A stretch of 64,000 nucleotides of DNA from Eustoma russellianum (GCA_036186865.1 AP025075.1:22531440-22595439), one strand, 5' to 3'. Counted from the first letter of the stretch, positions 22,572 to 33,829 are shown. The notes: generated by a model not told the origin, from the letters alone. Made by a program: numbers and translations.

Positions 22572-23559
22572 TAGCCATTTTTAGGCACTTTGCTGAAGTT
22601 TCGGTAACATGCACCAATCCAAGAAAACGTTCTACAACCTCTCCTTTGTCATTCAAAAATCTTAAAACCACAGACATTTGTTCTTTCACTGAACAATCAC
22701 GTGCCTCATCAATCAAAAGAGCAAAGCGCTTGTCTCCTAACTCATTCAATATGATTTTTCTTGTTTCTGCTGCACAACTCTCAATAATTTCTTTCTGGAT
22801 CATAGGAGACGTCATTTGATTATTTTTTGGAGCATTTGCTTGCATTACCTTCTCTGCATCAGCATTCTGCTTGCAATGCCAACCAATGAGGCCTAAAAAA
22901 TGCCCTCGGCGCGTTGATTGGGTAGATTCATCATGTCCCCTAAAAGACAAACCTTCCATTAAAAGATATCGAGCAACACGTACAACCACTGTCAATCGAA
23001 TGCGATAATCATCTTCAATGGCAACACTTTTCGTTGACAGGACGTAATCCACATTCTCTCTTTGATTGCGGTATTGCTCAACCTTATCTCTACAAATACG
23101 GTGCGAGCTAAAAGAACTTCCTTCATGGTCAATGAATGATGTTTTACCATCTTTCCAATTACCAAATCCATCTTTAGTAAAAGCAGTTGCTCCACTTTTT
23201 ATATTGTTATTTGCAAATAAATAACAATACAAACAATATGCTCTGTCTTTAGATACACTATATTCCAACCATTCATAATCGTTGAACCATGCACTTTGAA
23301 ATCTTCTGTTCTTTTTTCCAAACATAGTTTGTGGAAACACATGCCCAACTGGCTGACAAGGGCCTTTAGCCAAATATCTTCTCCTTAATGAATCTCTTAT
23401 TTCAATAGGATAACTATTAATTGGTTTCCGCAAACCCGGATCACCAATAACATCATCATCCAAAATTGCACATTCCTTGTCAACACAAGCTATTCTTTCC
23501 CCTCCTTGTGAAGTTGAAGATTCGAAATTTTTTGGTTGCCTGATAACAAACTTGTCCAT
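22534..23559 (-). pseudogene. hAT transposase N-terminal part (TTF finger, DUF4371)
   Basis: 341-codon minus-strand frame starting MDKFVIRQPKNFES at 23559. Residues of about 70-130 form the TTF-type zinc-finger region (FQSAWFNDYEWLEYS, then AYCLYCYLF). DUF4371 follows, with a candidate catalytic Asp in FALLIDEARDCSVKEQ. The frame runs out at 22534 because of an A8 run (T8 in sense) at 22557-22564. Reading one base fewer joins it to the next block with family-like sequence on both sides. In hAT elements this protein cuts and pastes the transposon by binding subterminal motifs. Introns in the 5' UTR (23560-24800) are possible. Confidence 0.9.
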
Positions 23560-24839
23560 AATGTATTGTTAAACAAAACCTCAAAACCTTTGTACTCTGA
23601 AAAATCAACCAAAACAAGTGCAGATAAGAAGATAAGTAAAATTAGAAACAAACAAATGTCACAAAAGCTAGTGTTTAACAATAGACATTTGGAAAAGCAG
23701 GCAACCAAATAAAATCAAAAAAGCTATGTAATTGCAGTATCTTCTCCTAACGGAGTGGCACAACCGTATATCGTTTTCAAATTAATATGTATCAACTATC
23801 AAGCAACCGCCCTCACAGGATTTGTAAGATTAGCAACCAAATCTTCATAACTAATTAACTATCAAGTAAACCAGCATAAACAATTATTCGTTGCTCCTTT
23901 TGCTTATTAACGGTAAGTCGGTAAAAAAATAGAAAAAAACCAAACATTTCTTCCAAATATTATAAACAAACTAATCAAAAAATCTTCAACAAACAAAAAT
24001 CACAAACTTCTGAACGAAATAGCCTAAAGTTTCAAAATTTTCAAAATTCCTGAAGAGGGGTTCTCACAAAACATAACGAATCAAAAGAACTAAAAAAAAA
24101 GAAAAGGAAAACCCACCTTTTTCCAGATAAGATGAATCCCTTTTACAGCTTGTCGCTGACAACGACTCGTTAAACGGGAGCTTGCCTCAAAGCCTCAAAT
24201 TCCTCTACTTTCACGTTTGCAGTAAATTCCCCACTATCCAAACGGATGATACCATTGGAATATTTTCATATTTTCCTTTTTCATATGTATGCACATTAAA
24301 TTCTTTCACGAGAGTCAAAAATTGATTTATCTATTAATGTCATCTAACATGTGCGTTTTATAATAAAGTCACACACACACACATATATATGATTAAAGAA
24401 GATTCAAATCAACCATAGACATTCCTCACAATATTATCAAATTTATTAAGACGTGACTATTGCTACCATAATTTTTGCACACCCACCACCTCCTTTTATT
24501 TATTTTCTAATTAAATCCTTGTTTAATCTTCTACCATCATCATTCATTACCATATTGTCGATTTCCTTCCTTTTGTGGATATAACTTCTTTCCAATCAGA
24601 GGAAAAAATGGACAAGTAGCGATTTCGACGTCCAGTAAAATGATTTCATGTTCTTCTTAAGACAATGGATTAACCAACTATACATACCTATCTATATACA
24701 ACTACACATATCTGTTAAGCAAGGGCACACTTTAAACTGAATGGCCAAAAATACAACTGCACATACCTATCTATAGAATTTTTTTCGTCGACGTCGGGGG
24801 GGCACGTGCCCCCCCGGGCCCCCCTTCCCTCCGCCCCTG

Positions 24840-24847
24840 CGTGGTGC
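24840..24847. repeat. hAT target-site duplication, right
   Basis: CGTGGTGC, identical to 20810-20817. Confidence 0.95.
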
Positions 24848-25218
24848 AGTTGTCGAAGCAGTGACACAGCCAAATCACGTTTGTGGACGGCAACTTCAGG
24901 GGTGATCCACGGAGTGATCCTCAGCCAAAAAGATGCAGGCATTAGCAAGCTATCAAATCTGTAAATAAAGTAGGAGAACAGTGGATGAGTAACGTATCCA
25001 GCCGCCTGCATGAACATGCATGCGGAACCAGGGAAGATTAGCGCGTACCGACTCTTCGCCACCGACATGAGGAAACATTTGATAAACCAAGGAGCAACAG
25101 GAATATGGCGCCTCCATTTAGTGATTGCATTGTTCTCAGCAAGACGAAGCAAATTGTCATGAAACAAATATGCAAGCAACACATAGCATGTAGAATAAAC
25201 CAAAAGAAACATACCCAA
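24848..25218 (-). pseudogene. Hydrophobic post-RNase H reading frame of LINE E
   Basis: Downstream of RNase H a minus-strand frame of about 124 codons stays open to the hAT junction and could continue for about 20 codons beyond it at 20809. It is rich in aromatic and aliphatic residues (YVLLAYLFHDNLLRL, HIPVAPWFIKCFLMSVAKSR). Similar hydrophobic frames follow RNase H at 2052-2318 and about 37370-37595. It may be chance or a small third ORF; I recognise no domain. Confidence 0.35.
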
Positions 25219-25263
25219 CCGCCTACATCAAGAAGATCTAGGCCGGCAAGTGGCAATGAGCTC

Positions 25264-25740
25264 TTATAAACGGACAGAGGCAGTGTGTATATCATGATGT
25301 AAACTGCTTCGAATAGCTGGAGGTAGTTCTGTATTCAATGTAAAAACACCTGCATTACGTTTCATAAGACCATGCTGAGCTAGATAGTACGCCGTATAAT
25401 TACATTCTCGTGGCACATAAGATGCTGTATTATTCATCGCAGCCATCAATCTTTTCAAATGAACGCAGTCGCTACCAAACTGCGCTGTCATAATCCTGTG
25501 ACTGTAAGCAAGATGCAGCAGTGGCAAACAGTCTATTTCTACTTCAAGCGAGTTATGTCCAGACATGGAAAAGAAAATTAAAGAAAAAAGAAGTGCCTGT
25601 AGCTCAGCATGCAAAGACGGAAGCCTTGGCAAAAAGAAACAGATCACCTGAACCGGCGACCCATCTGCATCACGCAACACTGCAGCCCAGCAGTGCCGCT
25701 GCAGCCAGCGCCAGCATCAACATTCAACTTCAATTTGCCT
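25264..25740 (-). pseudogene. LINE E RNase H
   Basis: KLKLNVDAG (first Asp) lies in one frame (about 25710-25740). HAELQALLFSL (Glu), VEIDCLPLLHL (Asp) and the C-terminal CNYTAYYLAQHG lie in the 25264-25680 frame. The frame change within the domain disables it. LINE F carries the same domain with the same spacing. Confidence 0.82.
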
Positions 25741-26425
25741 GAGGGTGGCAGCTGCCAACGTAAAACCTGTATGTGCTTGTTGCCAATAGGGGAGAGTAAG
25801 AAGCAGCAAGTAATGATGGGACTGTAACCGCAAACTTCCAATCTGCTACCGAGAAGCACCAAATGTAAATGTCTTGACGTATCCATTCACGTAGTCTATC
25901 TAACGAAAAGGATTGGTCCCTGAACTGTATCCCAGCATATTCTTTCCAGATTTCCCAGATATCGACTAATGGGACTACCACAGATAAGTGGCCCATCATA
26001 GTATTGCTGCGAGCGTTACGCCACCAACCTCTAAGATATCGACGCAATTTCGGAGCAGGTCCGGAGAAAGTAAGGGATAAGTGTGCCCATACTGTAGCAA
26101 TGAGAGGACAGTGATAAAATATGTGCTCCTGGGAGACCGATGCAACGCGACAAAAGGGGCAAGATGTTGGAAAGATATCAGCCCAAAATTGAATGTTCTC
26201 TGGCAGTGGTAAAGCATTATACCATAATCTCCAACTGAAAATCTTGGCTGCTGGCAATGCACCTGGCCACCAAATGTACCGCAAGAATGGTTGAGGAACA
26301 GCTTTCCGGCAACATGCTTTATATGCATCACGCAAAGTAAATTGCCAATTCTCTCCCTCATTCCATTCCAAACCATCCAAAGTTGGAGTTGTATGCAAAA
26401 CATAGAAAGCATCAACACGACACAA
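25730..26425 (-). pseudogene. LINE E zinc-binding RT region
   Basis: 231-codon minus-strand frame. FLRYIWWPGALPAAKIFSWR, YNALPLPENIQFW and a CPFC...EHIFYHCP cysteine-histidine cluster mark the zf-RVT domain that links RT to RNase H. The C-terminal part reads into the linker before RNase H. Confidence 0.85.
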
Positions 26426-26575
26426 TCTCTTTCAATCTGTTGAATCATAAATATGAGCGTACATGCCTCCACGATTCCCATATTTGTGTCGCATGAACTG
26501 AGACCATAATGATGACGATGTACGATATATCCAGCAAATTTTGCACTCATATGCGAGTTATAGCGTCTCCAGATT

Positions 26576-27118
26576 GCAAATACCTAATCCTCCATCCTCT
26601 TTGGGATAACATACGAACGACCATGCACGCTAATGGTGACGATTCTTCCACAGGAAATTTTCCATCTTCCTGTTCAACTCAGCGACTACACTTTTGGGAA
26701 ACCTTGCTGCAGACATTACATGCAAAGGCATTGCAGATAATACTGGCTGGATGAGAGTCACTCTACCTGGCAGACTAAGCAAATGTGGGGACCATCTTGT
26801 TAATCGTGCATCAAAGTGATTAATCAAAGTGTTATAATACTGTGCCCGATTCGTGCCTTTGAAGAGATAGGAGCCTAAATATTTAATAGGCAAAGCTGAA
26901 ACTTGCATGTGCATAATAGCAGATATCCGATGAACTGATGTACCTTCACTTGCCACCATCTGGCTCTTATGATAATTGACCAATTGTCCCGATGCGCTCT
27001 GATATTGTCCAAGGAACGTCTTAAACCGCCGCAAATGTCCAGAAGCACCACTCAGAAATATCAATAAGTCATCAGCAAAACCAAGATGTGAGATCGAAGA
27101 TGTCCTTCCTCCGCTGAA
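26576..27118 (-). pseudogene. LINE E reverse transcriptase C-terminal part
   Basis: Minus-strand frame with GFADDLLIFLSG (RT active-site motif near 27060-27085), then QSASGQLVNYHKS, PIKYLGSYLFKG and RLTRWSPHLLSLPGRVTLI, the standard order in plant LINE RT C-termini. The frame breaks near 26630 and the protein continues in other frames. The fingers and palm N-terminal part are absent. Confidence 0.85.
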
Positions 27119-27125
27119 ACCACGA

Positions 27126-27138
27126 ATATATATATATT

Positions 27139-27174
<36 letters not shown>

Positions 27175-27191
27175 ATATATTTATATATATA
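27126..27191. repeat. (TA)n tract between LINE E and LINE F
   Basis: About 66 bp of TA repeats with a few T insertions, sitting exactly between the truncated 5' ends of two LINEs in opposite orientation. Confidence 0.85.
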
Positions 27192-27199
27192 AGTGTTCC

Positions 27200-27961
27200 T
27201 ATGGAGACTATGACATAACGCTTTGCCTATGCCGGATAATATTAATTTGTGTTTTTTGCCTGGGTGCTTCAGCAGTACAGAATCATATTTTCTACACATG
27301 CCCTGTGATTAAGTCTATATGGCTACATCTATCCTATATATTATGAGGCTGGTGGCGAAAGACGCACAAGTCCACTATGATTGGCCATTTACCCGCAGTG
27401 GTTCCGATGCTTGCTTTTCGGGTCATCTGGAAGGAATATGCAGCGATAAACTTTGGAGATGAAGTTTTTTCAGTAGTCGCCTTCAAGAGCGCATTCGAAT
27501 GGATATCTTTACATGGTGTGCCTCGGCCTCCGGTCAGAAATTTGCACCTTCCATTCCGCACTTAATTGTGGCTAATTATTTGCCTTCCATACGCTCTAGA
27601 AGAGTTCAAGTTATCAAATGGAGTTTGACACCAGCAGAAAAGTTAAAGCTGAATATTGATGTAGTAGCTGACAAACATGGGGCGCCTGGAGGACCGGTGT
27701 TGCAAAGTGATGCAGTACATTTGATTCAGACTATTTCTTTCTCCTTGCCGACATTATCACCTTTACATGCGGAAATGCAGGCTTTATTATTCTCCTTAAT
27801 ATTCTTTGCTACTGCAGGATATATAGATTTATATATTGAAATAGACTGCTTAGCCCTATTGAATTTGATCAATGGCTCGGCCTCACTATCATCAAGGTTG
27901 GATAGGGATTATGACAGGATAAAGTAGCATTTGCTGTAGGATCTGCAAGGCACCACTATAA
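27200..27961 (+). pseudogene. LINE F: zinc-binding RT fragment and RNase H
   Basis: Zinc-binding residue sequence (LPMPDN..., SYFLHMPCD) is at 27225-27310. From about 27630 an RNase H domain carries KLKLNIDVV (Asp), HAEMQALLFSL (Glu) and IEIDCLALLNL (Asp). The frame stops at 27928 and homology ends near 27961 at the start of an unidentified insert. The sequence is close to LINE E. Confidence 0.82.
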
Positions 27962-29329
27962 AGGGGTTTAAATAGTGGGTGCGGAAAATGTGGTTTTTAA
28001 AATTTTTTAAACCAAAAACCTAACTTATGAAAACAGTTTCTATTTTCAGGACCAGTTTTAAAACGTTTTGAAAACTAGGTTGGAGGTCTTCAAAAATTCT
28101 GAAATTTGGAGAGAACTTAGCCTCAGATTTTCTGAGTATCTCCTAAAAATTTCAGATTAAAATTCAATCTTTAACCCCTTGAAAAATTGTTGGTGGTCAG
28201 ATTGCACAAAATCTGCCCGAAACGGTAGTCCGATTTGAAAAATTAATTCCTATTTGTCCGTAACTCCAAATGCTCTGAAAAATTTAATAATCCCTTATAA
28301 GTTTTACTGAAATGGGTTGAAACAGTTTTGAAAAATGCTTTTAGTAAGATAGTCAAATATGTTCAAAGTCTCAACCTTTGCAAGCCTGAAAATCAGACTG
28401 CACTTGTCTCAGAACTTTAGACATTTGAATGACTTATCCTTGTCCAAAAGGGTTGAAACTTGCGCCAAATTAACCTTAAGACGTGGGCCTATGATTTTGG
28501 AAAGTTTTGTAATTTTTGAAATACGTTTACTGTTTTTACCAACGTGATCAAGAATGATAAACAGTGCTGAAACTGAAAGTAAGTGCTGAAAGTAAATAAC
28601 ACCAGGAATTTTATACTGGTTCGGTTCAAACAACATACTCCAGTCTTCGAGGATACCTTTCTCGGTTAGCACTAATCACACAACACAAAATAACACCTTA
28701 CCTCAGGGTTGATAGATTTACACACCAACTCCAACCCTTTACAGACCTTGTATGAGAATACAATGAACACGAACACCACCACCTTGCAAGTGCAAGATTG
28801 ATCACACCTTGATCAATATTTTACAATGGTAAAGAGTATGTGGTGGGCTATATGAGGCCTATTCAAATATATGAATATGAGTACAATAGGCTTCTAGAGA
28901 AAAGAAAGAAAGAAGGTCTAGAAAGAGAAGATGGAACACGTTTTTGATCTTGGAATTTGCAAGATTTGTTCTTGTTTTTGTTTTGCTTTCTTCCTTTCTT
29001 TTTATCAAGTTGGCCGCCCCCTTTGTCCCTCTTTCTTCTATTGAAAATTATCTTCTAAGTCCTTGGAAGAGTGTATTGCATCATTGTGACATGTCTTTGC
29101 TTACTTGGCATCTCCTCATTGGATGATCATTAAGCTCTTGCTTACTTGGCACTGATTGATTGGATGGATGTTGTCATCACTTGATGACTAGATAAATCTG
29201 AAATTAAACCTCAAAAAGCATGTGCCAATCAGCCATAAACTTGTTACCATAAGTCACAAGATCATCCCACAAAATTAGCAAGACAACTTTCTTCACCTTG
29301 CCATTAAAAATCGGCCATAACACATTTAG

Positions 29330-29353
29330 CACATGCTGAAATTTCAGCATGTG
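29330..29353. repeat. 24-bp perfect palindrome 1
   Basis: Arms CACATGCTGAAA/TTTCAGCATGTG, no spacer. Confidence 0.9.
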
Positions 29354-29512
29354 TAACATTTACATTTCATTCAAAATATTGGCAAGTTTACATTGATTTA
29401 ATCCTTGAAATTAAAGAAGAATTCAATCATCATTTAGTACACAATATTTTCATCAATTTGGGAATAAAAATTGGTTACCAATGTATCCTAGAAATCGGCC
29501 ATTATACATTAT

Positions 29513-29539
29513 ACACATGCTGAAAATTTCAGCATGTGT
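29513..29539. repeat. 27-base palindrome 2
   Basis: Arms ACACATGCTGAAA/TTTCAGCATGTGT around a single central A; 183 bases after palindrome 1. Confidence 0.9.
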
Positions 29540-29671
29540 GATATTCAAAGATATCATAATTTTAATTTCATAATATATTCAAAATACTTCCAAACTATCT
29601 TCCAATCATCCACATGATTCAAGACAACAAAATATGGCTCATTAAGAGAAGAATTTCGGCCAGCCATATAC

Positions 29672-29697
29672 ACACATGCTGAATTTTCAGCATGTGT
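29672..29697. repeat. 26-base palindrome 3
   Basis: Arms ACACATGCTGAA/TTCAGCATGTGT around a central TT; about 159 bases after palindrome 2. Each palindrome is preceded by a short CGGCCA-type motif. Confidence 0.9.
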
Positions 29698-30929
29698 CAC
29701 AATTGTGACAAGATTTGAAATGTTACCTTTTGTAGTTCCTTTCTTTAAGTCACCAACATTGCATGCTTCATTCTTGACCAATCAAGTTGCCAACAAGGCT
29801 CCACATATGCTCCCATACAGCTGGTATGGGCATGTGATAAGGTTGTTCATGTGCTGAATTTTATTTTTGCAAACTTTATAAAATAGTGCACATTTAATTA
29901 TACACACATGGTATATTCCAATCAGTCCTTAATTGAATTTTCTAGAACACTTTAAAATGTATGGAATATGTAAAAAGTGTCTAGATAAATGTTATATGCC
30001 ATGCCAAAAATGTTCCATGTGTCGTGTACGTAGAAAACTGAATTTTCGACGTTTATCGATTATCCGATTTTTCTCTAATTAAATTCCAACTTTTTGCACA
30101 TGTTATATATATTATGTTACACATAATATACATAAATTAAACTTTAATATTCAGCACTTAGGCTGATCTTAAAGTGGCGCCTAAACCATGTGACAAAATT
30201 GAAATTGGAATTTCCATAATTTGGCCTTAATTGAGGGTGATTTGTGTGTGCCAACATGGAATGATTTTATGGCTGAAAATACCATGAAAGCCACGAAATT
30301 TGTGGCCATTTTTGAAGTATAGGGGCTGGCCATCTATTTATGGCAAGTACGTGACACGTTAGCGAAGTTTCGGTATTCGTCCGATACGACAATTTTCGGT
30401 TTAGAACCTTTTAATGTGTCGTATTAAATTTGTCATCACCATGACTTATATCATATGATGTAAGACCTGAATATACTCATAAATATGAGTTATGTATAGT
30501 GGTGTGACGTTAACGTATGTACGTAAAATATATAACGTGTGGTAGTACATTGGAATATATGTGTATGTGTATTTTTCAAAAAATCTGAAAATATATATAT
30601 AAATATGGTAAATGGCGTGTAAAGGGGTGTGGATGACTTTTCTTTCTTCAACTTGTTGCCTTGGTGCCTTTTCAAAATATTGCTTCCTTTAATGAACTAC
30701 TTAGTTTAATTAACTAAGTACTTCACTTAATGAACTAGTTTAGTTCATTAATAGTGACACCTGAAAATAGTTCAAACACAACAAATGTTTGCCATTTGAT
30801 GTAAGCTTTAAATCTTCATGGCTCGTTAGTACGACAACATTATATATGAACTATATAAGGCAAGTTTTATGCAATAACGTGTTATGTCATGAAATATGTC
30901 ATGCATTTCTTTAATACACGTTATTTAAA

Positions 30930-31219
30930 TCATGCATTTTGAAATCACTCAAACCCCTTTTTCTCAACATTTGCAAATCATAAGATCCAGAATCGTCTAT
31001 GCACCCTGTGAGGCCAACTCGGTTGCATATTTTCTCGCTCATCATGGTATTATACGGAGGCAAACATGCGTCTTCACCACACTATCAGAGCTCCCATCAT
31101 TGGTACAAGGAAGCATGCTTACTTCGACAATAGCAGATTCATTAAAGCCAGCCACACTAATCTCGCCCCCGTCAACTTGATGCGAGCGACTGGGTATGTT
31201 TTGTTCGGTCCACTATATC
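30930..31219 (+). pseudogene. LINE RNase H C-terminus, second piece
   Basis: The frame 30932-31180 ends the RNase H domain: SRIVYAPCEANSVAYFLAHH aligns with SYVPRECNYTAYYLAQHG of LINE E. About ten codons at its start duplicate homology already present at 27927-27950, so this piece and 27200-27961 may be separate insertions. Copia D interrupts it after 31219. Confidence 0.75.
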
Positions 31220-31998
31220 TGTTAAGCAAAATGAGGAAACAAGACAACAACAAGGGAGCAAGAAAGAAAGGAACTTGGCTTGAGGCGTGCAAGATACACT
31301 TTCCGTAAGGAATAATTGCCTCCACTTGATGCTGCAGGGTTATAGGCAAACTTCCTCCTAGGATAAAACAGCCAACAATCTCTAATCCTCAGCAAATAGG
31401 ATTGAGAAACAATAAACTTTCTAAAACAAAAGTGTTTTTGTGAAGGAAGAAGAATGTAGAATGCTAGTATAATATAGATTGCAAGATCAGCCTTCTAATG
31501 GGTGTTAACAACCTATTTATAGGCTCTTAAACTCCAAAAAGATGTTGGAGGTCGTTGCATGGTGATAGGGCATGTCTCTTGGTGCAAAAGATGTGATTTT
31601 GAATGAAAAGTCACCTCTGTCAGGACATCGATCGATGTCTCACAGTAAGTTCCAATTCCATTCTGTCTAATATCGATCTGTCACATCGATCGATCGAAGT
31701 CACTTCGATCGATCTATGTGATCGATCTATGTCAGACAGAAAGTTTCAACTCTCCACCCAGGACACATTGATCGATCGATGTGATCGATCTATGTACATC
31801 GATCGATCGATGTCATCGATCTATGTCCGACAGAATACTCAACTTCATTTTCAAGCCACATAAATCTATCCATTTGATACATGGATCGATCCAATTCATG
31901 AGTCAAGCTATTCTTTCTTATTCTAACACCATTTCACCTTCATCTTTGATCTCAATCATCCATTCTTCGTTCCATTGCCTTTACAAACTATTATTACA
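31220..31998 (-). repeat. 3' LTR of Copia D (779 bp)
   Basis: On the plus strand it runs TGTTAAGC...ATTATTACA, preceded by ATATC. Near-identical to 36518-37345 except for a shorter palindrome array (31622-31830). Confidence 0.92.
31622..31830. repeat. TCGATCGATCGA palindrome array in Copia D 3' LTR
   Basis: Repeated ACATCGATCGATCGATGT-like palindromes and shorter GATCGATCTATGTC units; the right LTR has extra units at its start. Confidence 0.85.
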
Positions 31999-32515
31999 AT
32001 CCACCACTTAGTTTGTAAAGCAACTTATGACATTTCATGCATTTAAGAAGTATCTTTCGATTTGAACCTCTTATTTGTATAACATTTCAGAGCTGTAACG
32101 AAATCATGATAGCTAAAAAGCCTTGAATCAGATTCCTATGTGTTAGAACCGGAAACATTATACACATGAAACCACACTCTCAATCGAAGTCCGTTTTAAA
32201 CCGCACTTTATGGCCTTGTGCTACCCCTAGTATTCATGAACATTTCAAGATCATTGCTTGTCGAAGCGGCACCACTTCCTATGTTCATATAGGTGAAGAT
32301 TAAGATAAATCCTCTTAATCCTTCATTAAGAGTGGTTGAACACTCACCCTCCTTTAACACTAACATTCCAATTCTTTAAAGATCAATGTCGTACGGCTTG
32401 ATTCTTTAAAGATCAATCATAGTGCTTTAATACCTCACTTTGTGACTTGTTGTTGCCCATTGAACCTTTGGCTAGTGAAATGCTAGACAAGGTCAGGTTT
32501 CCATCACAAGTGAAC
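31999..32515 (-). other. 3' untranslated region of Copia D
   Basis: Between the RNase H stop and the 3' LTR. On the minus strand it ends AAACTAAGTGGTGGAT next to the LTR, a plausible but purine-poor PPT. Confidence 0.6.
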
Positions 32516-32917
32516 TTATTCCATACGTCTCAATCCCATCCCTAAAGATGTACTCTGTACCAAGTCTTTTGATAGACTCTTTGTCAACGGATCCACCAGG
32601 TTATTGCAGGATCTAACGTATGCAATGGCTATTACACCATCCATTATTAATTGCCTTACATAACCATGCCTAAGGCTGACATGTCTAGATTTCTCGTTAT
32701 AGATTTTACTATAAGCTCTAGACATCGTTGCTTGGCTATCACAGTGTAAAGAAATGGCTGGCATCGGTTGTGGCCACAACTCTATATCCAATAAAAGATT
32801 TCTCAGACATTCCACTTCTTTACCGGCAAAACCCAACGCTATGAAATCGGATTCCATTGTAGAATGAGTTATGCATGTCTGTTTCTTTGAAGCCCCAGAA
32901 ACAGCACCACCACCCAA
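32516..32917 (-). pseudogene. Copia D RNase H
   Basis: Minus-strand frame with SGASKKQTCITHSTMESDFI (Glu region) and HCDSQATM (Asp), ending in NNLVDPLTKSL, the usual Copia RNase H C-terminus. It is separated from RT by a stop at about 32927. Confidence 0.85.
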
Positions 32918-32926
32918 AGTAAATAT

Positions 32927-33766
32927 CTAACCCGTAGTAGATTTTTTATCACCAACACTAGTTATCCAACTAGTATCACTATAACCTTCTAACACGGCTG
33001 GAAAATTACTATAGAACAATCCATAATCCATAGTCTTTTTCAAGTACCCAAGTACTCGCCCGATTGCCTTCCAATGGTCTATACTAGGATTACTAGTATA
33101 CCTTGATAATTTACACACCGCAAAGGCAATATCCGGTCTAGTGCAATGCATAGCATACATTAAACTACCAATTGCACTAGCATACTCCAATTGAGCTACC
33201 GCTCTACCAGTATGTCCAGTCAATTTGTATGAGGCATTGAACGGTGTGTTTGCCTCTTTAATCTCCAAGTGTTTGAACTTGTTCAACACTTTGTTTATGT
33301 AATGAGATTGACAAAGAGCAAAACCCCCACTACGTTTGGACACCTTAATCCTTAAGATAATATCTACCTCACCCAAATCTTTCATTTGGAATTGTGAAGT
33401 TAAATACTTCTTAGTCTCATTTACTCCTTCCATATTAGTGCCAATAATGAGCATATCATCCATGTACAAACAAATAATGACACCATATTTGTTTGTAAAT
33501 TTGGAATATACACACTTATCTGCACTATTATGTCGGAAACCATCCTTTAAAATGGAAGTATCAAACTTTTCATGCCATTGTTTCGGTGCTTGTTTCAATC
33601 CATACAATGACCTTATCAATTTGCACACTTTGTGCTCATTTCCCGGAAGTACAAAACCTTCCGGTTGTTCCATATAGACCTCTTCGTCTAAATCACCATT
33701 GAGAAATACAGTCTTAACATCCATTTGATGAATAACCAAGTTATTTATGGATGCTAATGCTATCAA
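32927..33766 (-). pseudogene. Copia D reverse transcriptase
   Basis: 279 codons: HQMDVKTVFLNGDLDEE (Asp), LYGLKQAPKQWHEKF, the active-site LYMDDMLIIG (YMDD) and the connection domain to YASAIGSLMYAMHCTRPDI. This is the longest intact block of the element; flanking stops at 33767-33829 and 32927 isolate it. Confidence 0.87.
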
Positions 33767-33829
33767 CGCTCTAATAGACGTTATTCCTGCTACAGGAGCA
33801 TATGTGTCAAAATAGTCTATCCCTTCTCG

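Larger units (their letters stand above)
20818..24839 (-). mobile_element. hAT transposon, nearly intact, nested in LINE E
   Basis: Terminal inverted repeats CAGTGGCGGAGCCAGG (left) and, on the opposite strand, CAGGGGCGGAGGGAAGG (right), with an exact 8-bp TSD. It encodes a TTF-zinc-finger/DUF4371-type hAT transposase on the minus strand, in exons at 23559-21732 and 21639-21067. The G/C-rich right terminus (24795-24839) can form a strong hairpin. Apart from one homopolymer frameshift the coding region looks intact. Confidence 0.94.
20430..27122 (-). mobile_element. LINE E (L1-type), 5'-truncated, split by a hAT element
   Basis: The minus-strand order is RT, zinc-binding region, RNase H, hydrophobic 3' region, 3' UTR and (TA)n tail. 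The hAT at 20818-24839 lies within its 3' region and is flanked by an 8-bp duplication of LINE sequence, so LINE E is older. The 5' end stops within RT just before a second TA tract (27126-27191). Its 3' UTR (20500-20560) is homologous to those of the LINEs at 2488-2545 and 37830-37890. Confidence 0.85.
27962..30929. other. Unidentified 3-kb non-coding insert
   Basis: It lies between two LINE-homologous stretches. There is no coding frame of note. It contains the LTR-like phrase ACCAGGAATTTTATACTGGT near 28600 and three near-perfect palindromes of the ACACATGCTGAA type at 29330-29697. The ends carry AAAGGGGTTT (27960-27969) and AAACCCCTTT (30951-30960) in inverted orientation, but I found no matching target duplication. 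It may be a solo LTR or a non-autonomous DNA element. Confidence 0.4.

Noticed and set aside
24715..24838. C-terminal extension of the hydrophobic frame across the hAT junction
   Set aside because: The last residues are encoded by the inserted hAT terminus, not by LINE E.
27960..30960. TIR pair AAAGGGGTTT/AAACCCCTTT as proof of a 3-kb DNA transposon
   Set aside because: Only about 10 bp match, no target duplication is found, and the flanking LINE pieces overlap, so the ends are not established.
31066..31349. Small ORFs across the LINE F / Copia D junction
   Set aside because: They span the insertion point at 31219 and mix LINE and LTR sequence.
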